A stretch of DNA of 64,000 nt, from the NCBI RefSeq assembly GCF_009720825.1, contig NZ_WNKY01000031.1, positions 1-64,000 of the forward strand. Reading direction: 5' to 3'. The notes under the pieces are model-generated. The model saw only the letters and a program-made list of their open reading frames with translations. It ran no database searches and was not told the DNA's origin. Below, in pieces: positions 9,402 through 17,296 of the stretch. Position numbers and translations under genes: made by a program. The stretch's first letter is position 1. Each line of letters begins with the position of its first letter. Source of the DNA: Duganella radicis (GTDB lineage Bacteria > Pseudomonadota > Gammaproteobacteria > Burkholderiales > Burkholderiaceae_D).

Positions 9402-10100
9402 TTACAGAACTTCTTTCACATCGCTCATGGCGAAATGGCCGAGCGAGGTATTCAGTTTGACGCCGCCGCTGCCGGTCGACACGCTGGCCACGGCCGCCAG
9501 TTGCAACGGCGTGGCGGTGACCTTGCTGCCGGCGTTGCTGGCTTCGACGGTGAAGCTGTACTCGCCGGCTGCCGCCGTGGTCTTGGCGTCGGTGGTGCCG
9601 TCCCAGGTGATCGGGTAGGTGCCGGCCTCGGCGTTGGTCATGCTCATGGTGCGCACCGTCTTGCCGGCCTTGTCCACGATGTTGATGGTGACGCTTTGCG
9701 CATCGGACGGCAGGTCGACGCCGAACACGCTGGAGCTGGTGGTCTTGCCGTCGGCGTCGGTGCTGCTGCTGAGCGTGATGCCCTTGCCTTCCACCAGGAT
9801 GCCCTTGCCGATCAGGTTGATGGCCGTGGACGACTGCGTGCTGGAGATGTCGGTGCGCAGCGATTCCAGCGTGGCGTTGACCTTGTTGATGCCGGTCACG
9901 GTCGACAGCTGGGCCAGCTGGCTGGTCATGGCGGCATTGTCCATCGGGTTCAGCGGGTCCTGGTTTTGCAGTTGCGTCACCAGCAGCTTCATGAACTTGT
10001 CCTGGTCCGCCTGCACGCTGTCGGTGCTGGTGGTCGTGGTGGTGGCCACGCTGTTGGTGCTTGCCGCCTTGGGCGTATCGATAATGCCGCTAATAGCCAT
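9402..10100 (-). CDS. flgD: Flagellar hook capping / assembly protein
   Basis: FlgD, 232 residues, caps the growing hook and falls away when the hook is complete. The N-terminal part contains the family motif DQDKFMKLLVTQLQNQDPL followed by NPMDNAAMTSQLAQLSTV. The C-terminal part is an Ig-like fold typical of FlgD (TVRTMSMTNAEAG.YPITWDG). The Ser/Thr-rich stretch near residue 20 is a flexible linker. It lies between flgC (13 bp) and flgE (29 bp). Confidence 0.96.
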   Translation of the reverse strand: MAISGIIDTPKAASTNSVATTTTTSTDSVQADQDKFMKLLVTQLQNQDPLNPMDNAAMTSQLAQLSTVTGINKVNATLESLRTDISSTQSSTAINLIGKGILVEGKGITLSSSTDADGKTTSSSVFGVDLPSDAQSVTINIVDKAGKTVRTMSMTNAEAGTYPITWDGTTDAKTTAAAGEYSFTVEASNAGSKVTATPLQLAAVASVSTGSGGVKLNTSLGHFAMSDVKEVL

Positions 10101-10113
10101 GATGTTCTCTTAA

Positions 10114-10524
10114 TCAGGATTGACCGATGGTCAGGGTTTTCAACAGCAGCGTCTTGGCCGCGTTCATGGTTTCCACCTGCGTCTGGTAGGAGCGCGAGGC
10201 CGACAGCATGTTGACCATCTCGTCCACCACGTTCACGTTCGGCATGGTGACGTAGCCGTTCTCGTCGGCGGCCGGATGCTTGGGGTCGTACACCATCTTC
10301 ATCGGCGACTGGTCTTCCACCACTTGTTTGACGCGCACGCCGGTGGCGGTGCCGCCGTTGGTCGGCGTCTGCGCCTCGAACACCACCTGGCGCGCGCGGT
10401 AGGCTTCGCCGCTGGCGCTGGTGGCGCTGTCGGCGTTGGCCAGGTTGGAGGCCACCACGTTCAGGCGCTGCGCCTGCGCGCTCATGGCCGAACCCGATAC
10501 ATCGAAAATTTTAAACAGCGACAT
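10114..10524 (-). CDS. flgC: Flagellar proximal rod protein
   Basis: FlgC, 136 residues, is a proximal rod subunit. It starts MSLFKIFDVSGSAMSAQAQRL and has the family signature VVASNLANADSATS, the FlgC-specific DPKHPAADENGYVTMPNVN, and the C-terminal VDEMVNMLSASRSYQTQVE. Length is typical (about 135). The gene is 2 bp behind flgB, so the two are translationally linked. Confidence 0.97.
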   Translation of the reverse strand: MSLFKIFDVSGSAMSAQAQRLNVVASNLANADSATSASGEAYRARQVVFEAQTPTNGGTATGVRVKQVVEDQSPMKMVYDPKHPAADENGYVTMPNVNVVDEMVNMLSASRSYQTQVETMNAAKTLLLKTLTIGQS

Positions 10525-10526
10525 GA

Positions 10527-10955
10527 TCAGCTCCCGGATTGGATCGCGGCCATCATGGCCTTGATCTGGCCGTTGATGGCGGTGATGCCGGCCTCATAGC
10601 GGATGGCGTTGTCGGCGAACTGGTTGCGCTCGACGTCCATGTCCACCGTGTTGCCGTCCACCGCGCCCTGGACCACGCCGCGGTACAACAGCGGCGTGCC
10701 ATCGGCCAGCGTACCGGCGTCTTGCAGGGGGTTGGGGTAATGCCTGGCAGCGGTGGTGTTCAGGGTTTGTTTGGCGTCCGGATTGGCCTTGTCCAGCGCC
10801 GCTTGCAGCGCGCTGCTGAAATCCATGTCGCGCGCCTTGTAATTCGGCGTGTCCGCGTTGGCAATGTTGGAGGCGAGCACGGTCTGGCGCGCCGAGCGCA
10901 GGCTGAGCGCGGTCTCATTAAAGCGCAGATAATCGTCTAACTTGCTGCCGAGCAT
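10527..10955 (-). CDS. flgB: Flagellar proximal rod protein
   Basis: FlgB, 142 residues from the chosen start, is the most proximal rod subunit. The frame stays open 35 codons further upstream, but the ATG at MLGSKLDDYL has a strong AGGGGAG 6 nt before it and gives the normal family length and N-terminus. The motif ASNIANADTPNYKARDMDF and the C-terminal AINGQIKAMM are diagnostic. It is the first gene of the leftward flgBCDEFGHIJKL unit. The 154 bp between it and the divergent flgA must hold the promoters for both; no confident sigma-54 or sigma-28 match for flgB was found there. Confidence 0.95.
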   Translation of the reverse strand: MLGSKLDDYLRFNETALSLRSARQTVLASNIANADTPNYKARDMDFSSALQAALDKANPDAKQTLNTTAARHYPNPLQDAGTLADGTPLLYRGVVQGAVDGNTVDMDVERNQFADNAIRYEAGITAINGQIKAMMAAIQSGS

Positions 10956-11109
10956 GATTCGCTCCCCTTCCACATTGGTGACAGGTTCGATGATACGGAG
11001 TTGACCGCTGTCACCATCGGGCGATAAGCCTCGTTTTTCCCGCCCTATTCCAAGCTTCAAGTCCAGGCCGCCAGACTATGATGGCAACATTGAAGGGGAA
11101 ACCGACGCC

Positions 11110-11817
11110 ATGAAATCTCGCTCACTGTCTCGCTTACTTACCACCGCGCTGGCCGCCAGTCTGCTGGCCGGCACCGCCGCCGCCCAGAGCGGCCGCCAGG
11201 ACATCGCCGTGCTCAAGCGCACCGTTGAACAGTTCCTACAAGTGCAGGCCGGCGGCCTGCCGGGCGAGGTGACGGTCAACGTGGGCGCGGTCGATCCACG
11301 CCTGAACCTGGCCGCCTGCCCCGATCCGCAAGCGTTCTTCATGCCCGGCGCGCGCGCCTGGGGCAAAACCTCGGTCGGCGTGCGCTGTGCGACGCCTTCC
11401 GCCTGGACGGTCTATATTCAAGCCAGCGTCACGGTGGTGGGCGACTACGTCGCCAGCGCCGCGCCGCTGGTGCAGGGCCAGCCCATCGACGCCGGCCAGC
11501 TCACCATCCTCAAGGGCGATTTGACAATGTTGCCTGCCGGGATAGCCACCGACGTCAACCAGGTGATCGGCCGCAGCGCCACGGTTTCGTTACCACCGGG
11601 AACGCCTTTGCGCCTCGACACCCTGCGCAGCAAGCCGGTGGTGCAGTCCGGCCAGCTGGTGCGCCTGGTGTCCAGCGGCAACGGTTTCAGCGTATCGTCC
11701 GAGGCGCGCGCCATGAGCACGGCCGGCGAAGGCCAGGTGGTGCAGGTGAAAGCGGCCAATGGCCAGCAAATTACCGGCATCGCCAAGAGCGGCGGCACGG
11801 TGGAGGTGGCATTTTGA
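11110..11817 (+). CDS. flgA: Flagellar P-ring assembly chaperone
   Basis: FlgA, 235 residues, is the periplasmic chaperone for FlgI. It has a Sec signal peptide (LLTTALAASLLAGTAAAQSG) and then the FlgA layout: an N-terminal domain with FLQVQAGGLPGEVTV and a SAF/beta-clip C-terminal domain with the motifs DVNQVIGRSATVSLPPGTPLR and VKAANGQQITGIAKSGG (quoted in part). The end VEVAF is typical. It starts with GGGG plus AAACC before the ATG and is divergent from flgB. It is followed by flgM and flgN. Confidence 0.95.
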   Translation: MKSRSLSRLLTTALAASLLAGTAAAQSGRQDIAVLKRTVEQFLQVQAGGLPGEVTVNVGAVDPRLNLAACPDPQAFFMPGARAWGKTSVGVRCATPSAWTVYIQASVTVVGDYVASAAPLVQGQPIDAGQLTILKGDLTMLPAGIATDVNQVIGRSATVSLPPGTPLRLDTLRSKPVVQSGQLVRLVSSGNGFSVSSEARAMSTAGEGQVVQVKAANGQQITGIAKSGGTVEVAF

Positions 11818-11839
11818 GCAACATGCGGCACAGTCCAGC

Positions 11840-11866
11840 TAAAGTTTCCGGCCGCGCCGCCGTTAC
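11840..11866 (+). promoter_or_regulatory. Sigma-28 (FliA) promoter for flgM
   Basis: TAAAGTTT is followed after exactly 11 bases by GCCGTTAC. The first element is a perfect match to the FliA -35 consensus TAAAGTTT, and the second matches six of eight positions of GCCGATAA. The start would fall near 11873-11876, about 40 nt before the flgM GTG. Class 3 transcription of flgM by FliA is well established in other flagellated bacteria, so the position fits its expected role. Confidence 0.8.
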
Positions 11867-11913
11867 CGACTCAGATCCCGGAGTTTCGTACTCCTAGCTG
11901 AGAAGGAAATGCT

Positions 11914-12231
11914 GTGAAAATCAATGACACACTAAAGAGCACGCCCGGCCTGCCGTCGACGCCCGCGGCCACCTCCTCCACCGCGCGCGGCGCGGAAAAG
12001 GCGGCGGAAGCGGCACCGGCGAATGTTGCCTCGGATAACGTGCGCCTGTCGCCGCAAGGCCAGGCTATGGCGGCCAGTTCGGCCGGCGGCGCCAACGCCG
12101 TGTTCGACACCAAAAAGGTCGAGCGCATCAAGCTGGCGATTGCCGACGGTCAGTTCCAGGTCAACTCGGAAAAAGTAGCGGATGGCTTGCTGGATACCGT
12201 CAAGGATCTGCTGCACTCAAGAAAACGATAG
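11914..12231 (+). CDS. flgM: Anti-sigma-28 factor
   Basis: FlgM, 105 residues, binds FliA (sigma-28) and holds it inactive until the hook is finished, when FlgM is exported. The N-terminus MKINDTLKS and the C-terminal helices (VERIKLAIADGQFQVNSEKVADGLLD, split here at VERIKLAIADG and ADGLLDTVKDLL) match the family; the first half is disordered and Ala/Ser-rich. Translation starts at GTG with AAGGAA 5 nt upstream. It has its own FliA promoter and is followed after 7 bp by flgN. Its target, fliA, lies 2 kb away in this window. Confidence 0.94.
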   Translation: MKINDTLKSTPGLPSTPAATSSTARGAEKAAEAAPANVASDNVRLSPQGQAMAASSAGGANAVFDTKKVERIKLAIADGQFQVNSEKVADGLLDTVKDLLHSRKR

Positions 12232-12238
12232 GATCATC

Positions 12239-12715
12239 ATGACCACCGTCACCCCGCTGAACAGCCTGCGCGAAGAAGAACAGATCATGTCCACCCTGCT
12301 GGATGTGCTGCGCCAGGAACAGCATCTGCTGGTGACGGCGGAAATCGAGGCCCTGCCGGCCATCACCACCCGCAAGACCGCGCTGGTCACGCAAATGACC
12401 CTGTTGTCGGCGCAACGTCACCGTTCCCTGGGCAAATGCGGCTTTCCGGCCGAGGAAGCCGGCATGGACGCGTGGATCGCCGCCAGCGGCGACGCGCGCG
12501 CGGAATCGGCCAGCCTGTGGCAGGCGCTGTTGCGGCACACGCGCGAGGCCAAGGAGCTGAACCGCGTGAATGGCATGTTGATCAACAAGCAAATGGGCCA
12601 CACCCAAGGCGCGCTGCAAGCGCTGCGTCCGCAGAACGGCACGGCCAACAACTTCTACGGCCCGGCCGGCATCTCCACTTCCCTGCCGCGCAGCCGCGGC
12701 TTCCTCGCCGGCTAA
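12239..12715 (+). CDS. flgN: Flagellar export chaperone for hook-associated proteins
   Basis: FlgN-type chaperone, 158 residues, expected to escort FlgK and FlgL to the export gate. It is almost all helix (REEEQIMSTLLDVLRQEQ, then ALPAITTRKTALVTQM) as in the FlgN family. The frame is open upstream into flgM, but the ATG at MTTVTPLNSL has AGGA 6 nt before it and starts just past the flgM stop. The 3' end overlaps the convergent motD stop by 4 bp, and no terminator separates them. Confidence 0.9.
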   Translation: MTTVTPLNSLREEEQIMSTLLDVLRQEQHLLVTAEIEALPAITTRKTALVTQMTLLSAQRHRSLGKCGFPAEEAGMDAWIAASGDARAESASLWQALLRHTREAKELNRVNGMLINKQMGHTQGALQALRPQNGTANNFYGPAGISTSLPRSRGFLAG

Positions 12716-13473
12716 TTGGTCGGCACTTCCGTGCTTGGGTCGGGAATGCCCGACAAAATGGTCACCGCCACGCGGCGGTTGCGCGCGCGTCCTTGCGGCG
12801 TGTCGTTGTCGGCCACCGGCACGTTGGCGCTGTAGCCCACGGCCGTCAAGCGCTGCGGCGCCACGCCAGCATCGATGAACAGGCGCACCACGCTGCTGGC
12901 GCGCACCGAGGACAGCTCCCAGTTGGACGGGAAACGGGTATTGCCGATCGGCTGATTGTCGGTATGGCCTTCCACCTGCACGTCATGGCTGTCGCCCTTG
13001 AGCAGAGCGGCCACCGCGCGCAGCGCCTCCACCGATTCCGGCATCAGGCGCGCGTCGCCCGGATCGAACAGCACCGAGGCATTGATCTCGACGCTGACGC
13101 CGCGGCTGTTCTGCGTCACCCGCACCTTGCCCTCTTTCACCAGTGGCGCCATGGTGGACAACAAGTCCTGCGCCAGCTTGGTCATCTGTTCCTTTTCCTT
13201 GCGCAGCAGCTCATTGCGGCGCTTGATGGCGGGATTGGGCACCGGCAGATTCGGCACCTCGGTATTGACCGGCTGCGCCGCGCCCTTGCCGCCAAAGGCG
13301 TCACCCAGCGCGTCGGAAAAGATTTTGTACTTGCCGATGTTGACCGCCGAAATCGCATACATCACAACAAAGAAGGCAAACAGCAGCGTGATGAAATCGG
13401 CGTAGGAGATCAGCCAGCGCTCGTGGTTCTCGGGTTCGTCGTCGAACTTCCTGCGCGCGCGCCGGTACTGCAT
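12712..13473 (-). CDS. motD: Flagellar motor stator protein, MotB type
   Basis: MotB/MotD, 253 residues, is the peptidoglycan-anchored half of a stator. A single membrane helix (about residues 21-42) contains the proton-carrying aspartate Asp26 in the motif SYADFITLLFAFFVVMYA. A plug and linker follow, then an OmpA-like peptidoglycan-binding domain with VEGHTDNQPIGNTRFPSNWE. Its start codon directly abuts the motC stop. The pairing with motC beside fliA is like the Pseudomonas motCD locus, so I use that name; a second motAB pair may exist elsewhere. Confidence 0.92.
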   Translation of the reverse strand: MQYRRARRKFDDEPENHERWLISYADFITLLFAFFVVMYAISAVNIGKYKIFSDALGDAFGGKGAAQPVNTEVPNLPVPNPAIKRRNELLRKEKEQMTKLAQDLLSTMAPLVKEGKVRVTQNSRGVSVEINASVLFDPGDARLMPESVEALRAVAALLKGDSHDVQVEGHTDNQPIGNTRFPSNWELSSVRASSVVRLFIDAGVAPQRLTAVGYSANVPVADNDTPQGRARNRRVAVTILSGIPDPSTEVPTN

Positions 13474-14220
13474 TCAGTGCTCCCGCAGCAGCGTGGCGAT
13501 GCGTTCGTCGATCACGCGCGTGTGGTCGCCGGTGGCGATATCGTAGAACACCGCCGCCGCGATCTCCTGCTGGTGCACGGCCTGGGTGACGATGGCTTTC
13601 AATTTATTCGCAATCGGATAGAAGAACAGATTGGCCAGGCCAACGCCGTAGATGGTGGACACAAACGCCACCGCGATGCCGGAGCCCAGCTTGCTCGGGT
13701 CGGTCAGGTTTTCCATCACGTGGATCAAACCCAGCACCGCGCCCAGGATGCCGATGGTGGGCGAATAGCCGGCCGCCGATTCCCAGATGCGCACCGCCTG
13801 GCGCTCTTCCGTTTCATAGGCGGTGATTTCCGTGTCCAGCAGCTGGCGCAGCTTGTCGGGCGCGATGCCGTCGACGATCAGGCGCAGGCCCTTGGTGTTG
13901 AACTTGTCCTTGGACGCCAGCATGTAGCGCTCCAGCGACAGCAGGCCGTCGCGCCGCGCCGCCAGGTTCCAGGCGTTGATGTCGCGCGCCAGCGCGGCGC
14001 GGGTGTCGGGCGGCGGCGCGAACACCAGCCGCAGCATGCGCAGGCCGCGCAGCAGGGTCCTGGGCCGCGTTTGCAGCAGCACGGCGCCAAAGGTGCCGAC
14101 CACCACGATGGCAAACGCCGCCGGTTGCAGCAAGGAGGTGACCTTGCCGCCTTCCAGTCCCTGGCCGATGACGATGCCGGCCAGCGCCACCAGGACGCCG
14201 GCTACGCTGGCCCAGTCCAA
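13474..14220 (-). CDS. motC: Flagellar motor stator protein, MotA type
   Basis: MotA/TolQ/ExbB-family stator protein, 248 residues. It has two N-terminal membrane helices (GVLVALAGIVIGQGLEGG and FAIVVVGTFGAVLLQ), a cytoplasmic domain that would touch FliG, and two C-terminal helices. The signature GYSPTIGILGAVLGLIHVMENL is intact, with the conserved Pro before TIG. It partners MotD immediately downstream. Its start overlaps the end of fliA by 19 bp, so it belongs to the flhB-to-motD unit. Confidence 0.93.
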   Translation of the reverse strand: MDWASVAGVLVALAGIVIGQGLEGGKVTSLLQPAAFAIVVVGTFGAVLLQTRPRTLLRGLRMLRLVFAPPPDTRAALARDINAWNLAARRDGLLSLERYMLASKDKFNTKGLRLIVDGIAPDKLRQLLDTEITAYETEERQAVRIWESAAGYSPTIGILGAVLGLIHVMENLTDPSKLGSGIAVAFVSTIYGVGLANLFFYPIANKLKAIVTQAVHQQEIAAAVFYDIATGDHTRVIDERIATLLREH

Positions 14221-14933
14221 GACCGCTCCCGGAGTGAGGCGCGCAGGCGCGCCACGGCTTGCGTATGCAGCTGCGATACGCGCGATTCGGAGACACCCAT
14301 CACGGCGCCGATTTCTTTCAAGTTGAGCTCCTCTTCGTAATACAGGCCCATCAGCATTTTCTCCCGCTCCGGCAAGGCGTCGATGGCGTCGATCACGGCC
14401 TGGCGGAAGTCGCCGTCCAGCAGCGAGCGCAGCGGATCGGCTTCGTCATCCGAGGCGTAACGGTCGAGGAAACTGTCGTTGCCGTCATCGTCATGAAAGT
14501 CTTCGTAGTAGACCAGCTGGTGGCCGCCGCCGTCGGACAGCATTTCCTGATAATCGGCCAGCGACAGCTTGAGCGACTTGGCCACTTCCGATTCGCTCGG
14601 CGGCCGGCCCAGGCGCTGCTGCAAGGTGGACATCGCCGCCTCGACCTTGCGCATGTTCTGGCGCAGCGAGCGCGGCAGCCAATCGCTGTTGCGCAACTCA
14701 TCCAGCATGGCGCCGCGGATGCGCAGCACCGCGTAGGTTTCAAACTGGGCGCCGTGCGTTTCTTCGTAACGGCTGATGGCGTCTAGCAGGCCGATCATTC
14801 CGGCTTGCACCAGATCGTCGACTTCGACGCTGGGCGGCAGTTTCGCCTTCATGTGGTGGGCCAGGCGCTTGACCAACGGCATGTGTTCCGTCAGTAAGGT
14901 GTCCTTGTCCGCTTTCCCTTTTACCGTGTACAT
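14202..14933 (-). CDS. fliA: RNA polymerase sigma factor for flagellar operons (sigma-28)
   Basis: FliA, 243 residues, directs transcription of late flagellar genes. Region 2 is visible as YAVLRIRGAMLDELRNSDW, region 3 in the following helices, and region 4 as the C-terminal helix-turn-helix (LNLKEIGAVMGVSESRVSQLH split at GVSESR). The length matches the family. Regulation is by FlgM, encoded in this window. It lies 19 bp after flhG and overlaps motC. A FliA promoter match stands upstream of flgM. Confidence 0.96.
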   Translation of the reverse strand: MYTVKGKADKDTLLTEHMPLVKRLAHHMKAKLPPSVEVDDLVQAGMIGLLDAISRYEETHGAQFETYAVLRIRGAMLDELRNSDWLPRSLRQNMRKVEAAMSTLQQRLGRPPSESEVAKSLKLSLADYQEMLSDGGGHQLVYYEDFHDDDGNDSFLDRYASDDEADPLRSLLDGDFRQAVIDAIDALPEREKMLMGLYYEEELNLKEIGAVMGVSESRVSQLHTQAVARLRASLRERSWTGPA

Positions 14934-14952
14934 TCGAATATTTTTGTATTAA

Positions 14953-15753
14953 TTAAGCACTGAGTTGGCTATTTCCCCCCAGCGCGAAGCGCCCCGCCAG
15001 TTGACGGAACGCGACTGAAGCCCCGGCCAGCGGAAACGCGTCAACCACCGCGCGCCCCAAGCGCGCGGCACGTTGCAGGTATTCGTCCGCCGGCACCGAA
15101 CCCATGGAAACCAGATTCACCGCCAGATAGCGGCTGGCCGCCTGTGCCATATTATCGTATACCACCTTTGCTTCCGATTCGGAAGCCCCGGTCACCAGAA
15201 TGCCAAACGGCCGCCGGCCCAGTTCCTGGTTCAACCGCTTAATCATACTGTAGGCGGCCTTGATCGAGGTAGCGCTATTAGAGACTTGCACCACGATTTC
15301 CGAGCTGGCCATGACCGGCACCGGGAACGCCTCGCCGTCGAATTCGCCATCCACCAGCACCATGCCGGTTTGCTTGGCCATCACATCGAAGGCCTTGGCC
15401 AGGCGGCGCGTTTCGTCCGGGCCGGAGCGCGCCGCGCCGCGTGTCATGGACGCCACAGCAAAACCCTGCGGCACCTGATGGATGACCTGGTTCAGGCCGC
15501 ACTCCTGGCGCGCCACGTTCAGCAGGCTGTGGCCGCCGTCGACGCCGAGCCGCGAGGCCACGCCATGGGCGCTGGCGCAGGCGTCGACGATCAGCACGTC
15601 GTTGCCGGCGCGGGACAGCGAGGCGCCCAGGTTGACCAGCATGGAACCTTTGTCGTCCTGCGGCGCGGCCGACAGGAAGGTGACGATGCGGGGCTGCGGC
15701 CCCGCCAGCATGCGGCGCAGTCCCTCCGCCTGGTCGAAATTGAAGTTAGCCAA
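14953..15753 (-). CDS. flhG: Flagellar number regulator FlhG/FleN, MinD-like, with degenerate ATP site
   Basis: FlhG (FleN), 266 residues from a TTG start, is the SIMIBI-class partner of FlhF that limits flagellar number. I prefer the TTG because GAGG lies 6 nt before it and it gives the typical start ANFNFDQAEGLRRML; an ATG 21 bp upstream is possible. The gene overlaps flhF by 8 bp. Unusually, the deviant Walker A motif (normally KGGVGKT) reads AAPQDDKGS around residues 29-37, keeping only Lys35, and the switch II region reads VDGEFDGE instead of D-x-x-A-G. MinD-like folding elsewhere (VLIVDAC, IVVQVSN) is clear. The protein may bind or hydrolyse ATP poorly, if at all. Confidence 0.88.
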   Translation of the reverse strand: MANFNFDQAEGLRRMLAGPQPRIVTFLSAAPQDDKGSMLVNLGASLSRAGNDVLIVDACASAHGVASRLGVDGGHSLLNVARQECGLNQVIHQVPQGFAVASMTRGAARSGPDETRRLAKAFDVMAKQTGMVLVDGEFDGEAFPVPVMASSEIVVQVSNSATSIKAAYSMIKRLNQELGRRPFGILVTGASESEAKVVYDNMAQAASRYLAVNLVSMGSVPADEYLQRAARLGRAVVDAFPLAGASVAFRQLAGRFALGGNSQLSA

Positions 15754-17188
15754 GATGCACCTCGCGCAGTCCATGGTTATCGTTGCTCATCAACAGCGGC
15801 AGTTCCGCGTCCTGGTACTGGGTGTTGACGATCTCGCGTTTCAATTTGAAAGCGCGGTCGATCAGATAGGCCGGGTCGGCCAGGTGCAGGTCTTCCGGCA
15901 CGCGCTGGCCGTTGGACACGTAGAACAGGTTGAGCTTGTGACGGATCACCACGTCCAGCACATTGCCGATGGCGGCCGCCTCGTCCAGCTTGGTCATGAT
16001 GCAGCCGGCCAGGCCGCTGCCCTGATAGGCGCGCACCACTTCGCTCAGGGTTTCCTGGGTGGCGGTGGCGTTCAGGCACAGCAGGCGTTTGACGTTGGCG
16101 TCGGCGCCTTGCAGCATGGAGACTTGCTCGGTCACCATCTGGTCGCGCTGGCTGACGCCGACCGTGTCGATCAGCACGGTGTGCTTGTTCTTGAGTTCTT
16201 TGAGGGCGATGCGCAGGTCGGCCTCATCCTTGACCGAATGCACCATCACGCCCAGGATTTTGCCGTAGATGCGCAGCTGCTCATGGGCGCCGATACGGTA
16301 GGCGTCGGTGGTGATCAGGGCCAGCTTGTCCGGGCCGTGGCGCATCACGCAGCGCGCGGCCAGCTTGGCGGTACTGGTGGTCTTGCCGACGCCGGTCGGA
16401 CCGACCAGTGCGAACACGCCGCCCTGGTCGATCAGCGCATCTTCGTTGGCCATGGTTTGCAGATTGCGCGTGAGGACGGTCTTCATCCAGCGCAGGCTGT
16501 CGGCGGCGTCGCGCTGATTGGCCGGCAGTTTTTCGATCAGGTAGCGGGCCAGGCTGGCCGAGAAACCGGCCGCCAGCATGGAACGCAGCACGGCGGTCTT
16601 GTGCGGCTCGCGCGCCTGCGTCGCACCCCAGGACAGTTCGGCCAGCTGGGTTTCCATCATGCCGCGCATGGCGCGGATTTCATTCATCATGCCGCTCATT
16701 TCGGCGGCGGCCGATTCCTTGGCGCTGGCAACGGCGGCGCTGACCATGGCGGCGATCTGGTTGGCGTCGATGGACGGTGCGGCCTTGGCTGGCGCTGCTG
16801 GCGCCGGCGCCGGTGCGGCAGCGGCGACCTTGGTGGCCAGCGACGAATGCGAGGCGACCACGCGGCGTTGCGGCTGCTGCGGCAGGCCGGCCTGCTTGGC
16901 GGCCACTGGCGGCGACATGTGCGGCAGTTCGTCTTCAAAGCGCGGCTCGACGCGGCCGGCCGGGACGGCCGGGATGGCGCCGAGGTCCAGCGACGGTGCC
17001 GGTTCGGCCATCGGCGAATGCGGCGCGGGCATGGCCAGCGAGGCGGCATCGTCGTTGGCGAGGGCGAGGATTTCAACCACGCCATCGGACTGGCGGTTGG
17101 ACAGGATCACGGCGTCGGGGCCGAGCGATTCGCGGACTTTGCGCAGCGCTTCGCGGGAAGTCGACGCGGTAAATTTTTTAACGTTCAT
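15746..17188 (-). CDS. flhF: Flagellar placement GTPase
   Basis: FlhF, 480 residues, is an SRP-type GTPase that sets where and when a flagellum is built. It has the FlhF N-terminal basic domain (MNVKKFTASTSREALRKVRE), an Ala/Pro-rich low-complexity stretch at about residues 60-140, and the NG GTPase domain with the P-loop GPTGVGKTTSTAKLAA, followed by DTVGVSQRD and TKLDEAAAIGN. The length is in the usual 400-500 range. It is followed by flhG with an 8-bp overlap. Upstream, a decayed gene separates it from flhA. Confidence 0.95.
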   Translation of the reverse strand: MNVKKFTASTSREALRKVRESLGPDAVILSNRQSDGVVEILALANDDAASLAMPAPHSPMAEPAPSLDLGAIPAVPAGRVEPRFEDELPHMSPPVAAKQAGLPQQPQRRVVASHSSLATKVAAAAPAPAPAAPAKAAPSIDANQIAAMVSAAVASAKESAAAEMSGMMNEIRAMRGMMETQLAELSWGATQAREPHKTAVLRSMLAAGFSASLARYLIEKLPANQRDAADSLRWMKTVLTRNLQTMANEDALIDQGGVFALVGPTGVGKTTSTAKLAARCVMRHGPDKLALITTDAYRIGAHEQLRIYGKILGVMVHSVKDEADLRIALKELKNKHTVLIDTVGVSQRDQMVTEQVSMLQGADANVKRLLCLNATATQETLSEVVRAYQGSGLAGCIMTKLDEAAAIGNVLDVVIRHKLNLFYVSNGQRVPEDLHLADPAYLIDRAFKLKREIVNTQYQDAELPLLMSNDNHGLREVHLG

Positions 17189-17296
17189 GACCGTCTCTCG
17201 TGGAAAGCAAATGGAGCAGCTTCACTCCTATGCTTCCATTATTGACGATGCATCTTGGAAACGATCCGATGAACAAGGCTGGAAATGGGCCGCAAT

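Noticed and set aside
10956..11060. Extended N-terminus of FlgB
   Set aside because: The extra 35 residues do not fit the family and have no ribosome site; AGGGGAG precedes the internal ATG.
10956..11109. Sigma-54 or sigma-28 promoter for flgB/flgA
   Set aside because: A TGGC...TTGA pair has wrong spacing (two bases too long), and a GGCGATAA on the plus strand lacks a -35 at the right distance.
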